64,000 nt of DNA. It comes from Adineta ricciae (lineage: Eukaryota > Rotifera > Eurotatoria > Adinetida > Adinetidae). Made by a program: the position numbers and the translations under genes. The notes under the pieces were generated by a model, which was not told the origin of the DNA, ran no database searches, and saw nothing but the letters and a program-made list of their open reading frames with translations. Each line of letters begins with the position of its first letter. Position 1 is the first letter of the stretch. The DNA lies in NCBI GenBank assembly GCA_905250025.1, contig CAJNOJ010000138.1, forward strand, positions 124,001 to 188,000, read 5' to 3'. Positions 57,986 through 64,000 of this stretch are shown here, one piece after another.

Positions 57986-60799
57986 ATGCTTGATTCTCGA
58001 AAAACGTTTCCGACGATAGACAAAGAAAAAGATGTTCGATCCATAGTTCCTTACGACCAATCAATACAAAAGTCTGCCGAAGATTTACTTTTTCAAGTAA
58101 GATGCACACAGAAAGATTTTTGAGCATATGAACTATGTTTTAACTCGATAGGCAGCTCGTGAAAGTGATGAAGAAAAGGCAAAAGAGAAATGGAAGAAAT
58201 TCCGCCAACAAATCGAAGATGAAAATTCATCTAGCAATCAAGTGAAAACTTTGATAAATAGTTTGGATAATCATAAACGATGGGCTCCGCTGCATTATGC
58301 TGTCGAAGCGAACAATAAGTATGTATTTCAGCAATTAACTTCTGGTAACAAAACCTATCGCAGTGGTATGCATGCAGTATACCAGATAGCAAATTCATGC
58401 TCGTTTGTATTTAGATATTAACATCAACGGAGGAAATGGAGAAAATGTATTACATATAGCTGCTGAATCAGACAAAATCTGGACGAATGTAAGATTTAGA
58501 TGTGAAAAATAATGTTCGCGACTCATTCTGTGTAGAAGAGTAATACTGTCCACGAAAATGCATCGGAAATCTTAACACTGGATTCGGCTGTTGAACAGAC
58601 TCTATGTAATTTGCCTGATATTGTTCAAAACATGCTCAATCTTAGAGCTGATGTTAATGATCGAGATATCGAAGGTCGAACACCATTGCATCTTGCCGTA
58701 CAAAACAGTCGTTATGAATATGCCAGAGCACTTATCAAACTCGGAGCTGAGATTCTGGTAAAGTATTCACACATATTCTGTAGAAAAGTGAAAAGAATAG
58801 TCATGTTCGAATTTTTTGAAGACAACTTCAATGTTCAAAGAAAGTGTTCTTCATTGTATGTTCTCATCGAGTCAGACAAACAGTCAAAAGTTAGAAGAAC
58901 TAATCGATGATATACTATCTCGACTCGATGATACACAGAAGCAAAAATTTATCCAAATGACAACTCTTGACAATCATAATGCACTTGGCTATGCTCTTTG
59001 CAATTCAGCAGTTAATGAAAGTATTCTTTTCAAGCTGTTTATCGATAAGAATCATATTCCTGACAACCAATTGCTTGTTGCATTTGACACACTGGCGCAT
59101 CATGCTCAGGATCTAACGGAAGATATGAAATATAATCTGACTTCACTTTTGAATAAGATGAACATCAAACATCATACGATGTTCGAACATTTGCCTCACA
59201 TTTTATGCCGACATAACAATTCATCACTGCTGACGTGGTTTCATGACGAATTCATTAAGGTATTTTTTCAAATACTGCCCATGTAGAAAACTATATTGAT
59301 CTGTCACAGATAAATCTTCGAAATAGTGTGCGACCCGTAGATTTTAACAGGTTCGATTCAGGCGGTTATACTTTACTGCTCACTGCTGTCTTTTACAATG
59401 CAAAAGATTGTGTCGATGTCATACTGAAACAGGCAGTAAGTAATCGAAATACTAAACATAGAAAAGAGTATCATTTGTCTAATTCCTTCTAGAGTTATAG
59501 TCGTCAATACTTAAGTGCGAGAAATAATAATGACGAAAATGTGTTGCATCTTTGTGCTAAACATAGTGTTCATGATGACTTGTTCAATATCATTTGGAAC
59601 ACGTTATCTGATGTTTACCAGGAAAAGATGGAGTTAGTTTTGCAGAGAGATATCGAAGAAAAGACACCACTACAAGTAGCGGCCCGATTTGCTAACGAAA
59701 ACATGTGCCAACATTTATCAAATTACGCTCCATTAACGGATGACTTCAAACGCGAAGCCGCTCGTGAAGCCAGTGCAGCCGGCCATTTGAATATTTTAGA
59801 AATTATCTTCGCATATGACAAGGAAACCAAACAGTCTAGGTTGCAACCTGCGAAAATACAAAACATATCGAGAACCGGCGATAAATACGAGCATACTTGT
59901 CTCCATTTTGCGGCTGAAAAAGGTAAGGTGTAGAATTCTTCATCTTTGGCATGATTGAAATAGATTGTCTTCTTCAAGGTTATGATGATATTGTTAAGTT
60001 TTTTCTTGCAACAACGACAATCCAAGTAGATTGTCTAGACAAACGCCGTCGAACGCCGTTACATTTGGCATGTGAGAACGGACACATAAAAGTTGTTCAG
60101 TTACTACTTCAAGCCAATGCATCCACAACATTACGAAACGCTCATGTTTATAATTGTTTAGAGATTGCTATAACACATCAGCGAAAAGATATCGTCCAAG
60201 AGCTCTTCAAACATTCAGCATGGAAGGAAATGATGCGCAATGCTCAACCCATCGAAAACACCGAAGCGTTTGATACGCCCATGCGAAAATTGATTCGTTA
60301 TATGCCTGACATGGCCGTCTGGTTGATTAACAATAAGTTTACTCGAATTGTCGGTGGGCCGGGAGAAAAGGTTTATAAAACAATCTATGATTACGAGTTC
60401 TATGAAGACATGTTCAAAGTTAAACACTGGTACTCTCCAAGTATGACAATCCTAGACATGTTCATCTATTCGATATCTAGTGTCTGTATAGATCCTGATT
60501 CGAACTTCGAGCTTCCAACATGCACTAGTTTATGGCGTACTCGTGGTGTTGAAGCCATTCACACATGCTGGTGTTGTTGTCATCCTACAGGTTTCGAAGG
60601 CTGTTGCGGCTACAGAAACAGAAGAGTGGACAAGGAAGAGTGCTATACAAATGATGCATATACGCTTGTACGAAATCATCCTCTCTTCATTGTCTCTCAA
60701 CAAACGCATTCACCCGAGCTCGTTCAGCACTTCTATCACACGCATTTACGTCAAGTCAAACTTCGTTCATTTGGCCTTGTTTTCTTTATTTTTTCATAT
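57986..60799 (+). CDS. TRPA-like ankyrin channel, copy 1, frameshifted and truncated
   Basis: Exons 57986-58096, 58152-58365, 58415-58488, 58536-58757, 58822-59435, 59493-59922, 59979-60799. Ankyrin repeats run through most of it (WAPLHYAVEANN, GENVLHIAAE, GRTPLHLAVQNSR, RRTPLHLACENGH). Then comes a TRPA-type linker, with RKLIRYMPDMAVWLINN, YDYEFYEDMF and a pre-TM1 block with HPLF. TM1 (SFGLVFFIFSY) is cut by the N at 60800. Exon 5 is 614 bp against 615 in copy 2: one base is missing near 59262, giving a stop at 59284. TRPA proteins are cation channels for irritant or thermal sensing; the pore is not in this window. Confidence 0.75.
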
Positions 60800-60800
60800 N
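60800..60800. other. Single-N contig join
   Basis: Jumps from TM1 of the TRPA-like gene to the last 21 codons of PGM2. Confidence 0.9.
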
Positions 60801-60863
60801 GTCAAAGAATTTCTCCAACCAGAAAAGAATCATCTCGGCGAACGAGAAACTTCGCGAAAATAA
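60801..60863 (+). CDS. PGM2: Phosphoglucomutase 2, last 20 codons (probably of copy 1)
   Basis: Same sequence as 55909-55971. Probably the missing end of the 52514-54219 copy: only about 68 bp (equivalent to 55841-55908) separate the two pieces. Confidence 0.75.
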   Translation, partial: VKEFLQPEKNHLGERETSRK

Positions 60864-61034
60864 CAACACATCTCTTTTTCGTTTCAAATAAAATATTCAA
60901 GCCAAAACGTATACACCTTCTATTTTTCTCTTACGTTCTTTACAACGTGTGTTGACGGAGTAATGTATATATATATCCTATCGTTTTCATAGTAAATTTT
61001 TATTCGCACTTAATAACCTGCTTTAACACTTACG

Positions 61035-61318
61035 ATGTCCTCGTCATTGGACGAATGTCATTGCTCGAATTGTTAACGTGCTGGTGGTGGATTAGGGTCG
61101 ATGGACTGCATGTTATCTGATGACAAAGTTTTTATCATTAATGATAAATCGCTAATACCGAAACATGAAGATATGGATATGAAATCGAAAGCTGCAGTCG
61201 AATAGTACTTTTGTAGTAGATATATGGTAGTCCGATTTACTACAAGGCTCCGAAAAGTAATCTAGGAATTACGATGATTATAAAATGAGCTTGTTTGCTG
61301 AAGAATTGAACGAATTAT
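61035..61318 (+). pseudogene. GFA/CENP-V-type relic, second copy
   Basis: Counterpart of 56142-56516 but with the first Cys pair deleted (ATG followed at once by ECHCSNC), a TAA directly after, and further stops (e.g. TAG in GTCGAATAG at 61203). More decayed than the first copy. Confidence 0.65.
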
Positions 61319-62037
61319 TACGTCCACAGAAAGAAATAAGTAGAAAGTTGAGATTAACTTTGAATTCTTGCTGTTACAGAGACTTTTGTCTTATTTCAAA
61401 TTTTGGAATAAAAGGCATGATGAACTTCAGTTGCAATATAAATTATCGTGTTCTTTGTCGCGATCACTACATATACGTGCATTGGTGTGGTCGATATTCA
61501 TTGTAATACTCGCAGAATTGCAATCGCAATACGGCTTTCGTTCTGAATATTCATAAACACCATTCAGAAAACGTGTGTCCAATCTGTAATTCGTTTATTA
61601 AGCGCGTAGCAGTGCATTGCAAAAAGACATCTATCGTATCGTCGCGAGTTCGTCGAGAGATAATACAGTCATCCTTAATTGACAGAAACAGTGTTAAGTA
61701 CATACAAAACGAAATTTTAGTCGATCTCGCCGAATATTTCATGGCTAATCGAAATTTGTGAATACGTTGAATTGTTGGTGATTTAACACTCGTTGTTCGT
61801 GTAGTATATATCAATGATGTGAAGAGAAGAAGAATGAATAATCGCATTATACGATATATTTCGGTAAAAACGATTAGTACGCAACACTTATCACAAGAGA
61901 GGTCTTGTTCCGTAACATTCTTAAGAATAAATATCTCAATCATTTCTTAGCAAAACAAAGTGAACTAAATTCAGTGACACGAAACTAAAACAAGGCGTGT
62001 TTATTTTTACAACTTAATGAGCTGATTGTTAGTACAT
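61319..62037. other. Intergenic, second copy
   Basis: Counterpart of about 56517-57491 with several deletions (for example around 61668). No gene seen. Confidence 0.5.
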
Positions 62038-62186
62038 CATTGCCGTCCGTTATATTGTAACCATTCTATTGATTATTACCTTCAATATTAATTTATTTGC
62101 TCGACTCTCTCACAATAGAAAACATATCATCATATAGAGTAGGATCGTGAATATCTGGTTTCACGTAACATTATGACCTCATTTAG
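62038..62186 (+). pseudogene. 7TM receptor relic, second copy
   Basis: Counterpart of 57492-57640; carries independent substitutions and the same loop deletion, so decay began before the copies split. Confidence 0.65.
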
Positions 62187-62526
62187 TCTGTTGTTTTCAC
62201 TCATAGTTGCAACACTTTCTATGACGGTTTTTTGTTTGAGTACATGAACAAGGCGAAAAAAGACCAATTGAGACGAACGAGAATTGTTAACGTCATTCTT
62301 ATTCTTTCTTTCACCTAGTTACTGGTTGATAGCGGCGGGTCTGTGGCAAACAATTTTGAAAGTGTTTTAACCCAGTTTGTGTGGAAATGATGGAGATGCG
62401 GAAAAAAGTTTTCTCAAAAATAGAAGAGAAACAGAGAATGTTTAAATAAAAAAGTCTCGCATTAGGAAGAAGGAAGTGAAACCAATAGTTTTGTTTTTAC
62501 AAACGTACTCATCTTGTATGCAAAAA

Positions 62527-64000
62527 ATGCTTGATTGTCGAAAAACGTTTCCGACGATAAACAAAGAAAAAGAACTTCGATCCATAGTTCCCTACGATCA
62601 ATCAATGCAAAAGTCTGCCGAAGATTTACTTTTTCAAGTAAGATGCACACAGAAAGATCTTTGAGCATATGAACTATGTTAACTCGATAGGCAGCCCGTG
62701 AAAGTGATGAAGAAAAGGCAAAAGAGAAATGGAAGAGATTTCGTCAACAAATCGAAGATGAAAATTCATCAAGCAATCAAGTGAAAACTTTGATAAATAG
62801 TTTGGATAATCATAAACGATGGGCTCCGCTGCATTATGCTGTCGAAGCGAACAATATGTATGTATTCCAGCAATTAACTTCTGGTAACAAAATCTATCGC
62901 AGTGGTATGCATACAGTACACCAGATGGCAAATTCATGATTGTTTCTATTTAGACATTAACATCAACGGAGGAAATGGAGAAAATGTATTACATATAGCT
63001 GCTGAATCAGACAAAATCTGGACAACTGTAAGATTTGGATGTGAAAAATAGCTTTTGCGATTTATTCTGTGTAGAAGAGTAATACTGTCCACGAAAATGC
63101 ATCGGAAATCTTAACACTGGATTCGGCTGTTAACCAGACTCTATGTAATTTGCCTGGTATTGTTCAAAACATGCTCAATCTTAGAGCAGACGTTAATGAT
63201 CGAGATATCGAAGGTCGAACACCATTGCATCTTGCCGTACAAAACAGTCGTTATGAATATGCCAGAGCACTCATCAAATTCGGAGCTGACATTCTGGTAA
63301 AGTATTCAGGTATATTCTGTAGAAAAGAATAGTCATGGTCGAATTTTTTGAAGACAACTTCGATGTTCAAAGAAAGCGTTCTTCATTGTATGTTCTCATC
63401 GAGTCAGACGAACAGTCAAAAGTTAGAAGAACTAATCGATGACATACTATCTCGACTCGATGATACACAGAAGCAAAAACTTATCCAAATGACAACTCTT
63501 GACAATCATAATGCACTTGGCTATGCTCTTTGCAATTCAACAGTTAACGGAAGTATTCTTTTCAAGCTGTTTATCAATCAGAATCATATTACTGACAACC
63601 AATTGCTTGTTGCATTTGACACACTGGCGCATCATGCTCAGGATCTATCGGAAGACATGAAATATAATCTGACTTCATTTTTGAACAAGATGAACATCAA
63701 ACATCATACAATGTTCGAACATTTGCCTCACATTTTATGCCGACATAACAATTCATCACTGTTGACGTGGTTTCATGACGAGTTCATTAAGGTAATTTTG
63801 TCAAATACTGCCCACGTAGAAAACTATATTGATCTGTCACAGATAAATCATTCAAATAGTGTGCGACCCGTAGATTTTAATCGGTTCGATTCGGGCGGTT
63901 ATACTTTACTGCTCACTGCCGTCTTTTACAATGCGAAAGATTGTGTCGATGTCATACTGAAGCAGGCAGTAAGTAATCGAAATACTAAACATAGAAACGA
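62527..64000 (+). CDS. TRPA-like ankyrin channel, copy 2, continues past window end
   Basis: Exons 62527-62637, 62691-62904, 62954-63027, 63075-63296, 63354-63968, each the length of copy 1 except exon 5, which is 615 bp and fully open here. It contains KVILSNTAHVENYIDLSQI where copy 1 is frameshifted. The window ends in the following intron. The same ankyrin signatures (WAPLHYAVEANN, GRTPLHLAVQNSR) are present. This copy is therefore the better candidate for the functional gene. Confidence 0.8.

Noticed and set aside
59951-60955. Open frame running from the TRPA-like gene into the PGM2 3' region
   Set aside because: It crosses the N at 60800 and reads PGM2 tail DNA in a wrong frame.
1-64000. 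CRISPR arrays, rRNA and tRNA genes, bacterial operons
   Set aside because: No spaced repeat arrays or rRNA/tRNA signatures were recognised; the window is eukaryotic with spliceosomal introns.

Overview
The window looks like nuclear DNA of a small invertebrate, most probably a bdelloid rotifer. The evidence is AT-rich DNA, spliced genes with very short introns (mostly 45-70 bp, GT..AG), animal-only families (fuseless, tubby, nuclear receptor, TRPA, several 7TM receptors), scattered mobile-element debris, and two long colinear gene blocks that look like homologous copies of one locus. The species is not identifiable by eye. Exon coordinates come from hand-read splice sites and were checked for reading-phase continuity.

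Layout. 1-8862: a 5' region dominated by an apparent 8.67-kb insertion (193-8862). It carries an 875-codon mucin-like type I membrane protein gene, two solo LTRs in opposite orientation, a dead mariner remnant and a sequencing gap. 8863-18592: block A, holding a fuseless-like gene, a tubby-like gene, a small coiled-coil/Cys-rich gene and two 7TM receptors. 18593-29222: a TMEM79/MAPEG-like gene, beta-galactosidase and kelch relics, a defensin-like peptide gene, two more 7TM receptors, a Cys-rich ORF, a GTPase-like fragment, and exon 1 of phosphoglucomutase 2 (PGM2). 29224-37916: a degenerate coiled-coil gene, a coiled-coil/SPRY gene, a nuclear receptor, a small KR-containing secreted peptide precursor, a ZZ-finger protein and a kelch relic. 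37917-52512: block B, the same genes as block A in the same order and orientation, but carrying an intact 5,013-bp DNA transposon in the intergenic site that is empty in A. 52514-64000: PGM2, a GFA/CENP-V-like relic, a 7TM relic and a TRPA-like ankyrin channel, each present in two or more partial copies separated by single N characters.

Two points matter most for reading this window. First, single N characters at 29223, 52513, 54220 and 60800 each sit exactly where gene order jumps. The apparent tandem repeats of PGM2 and TRPA are best explained as homologous haplotype contigs laid end to end. Second, comparing A with B allows base-resolved calls of insertions: a TTAA-flanked Kolobok/Mutator-like transposon in B, 136 bp upstream of tubby, and a TA-flanked 8.67-kb insertion at the left edge of A. 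There is no operon logic here; the genes are ordinary single eukaryotic units for membrane signalling, sugar-phosphate metabolism and small secreted peptides.
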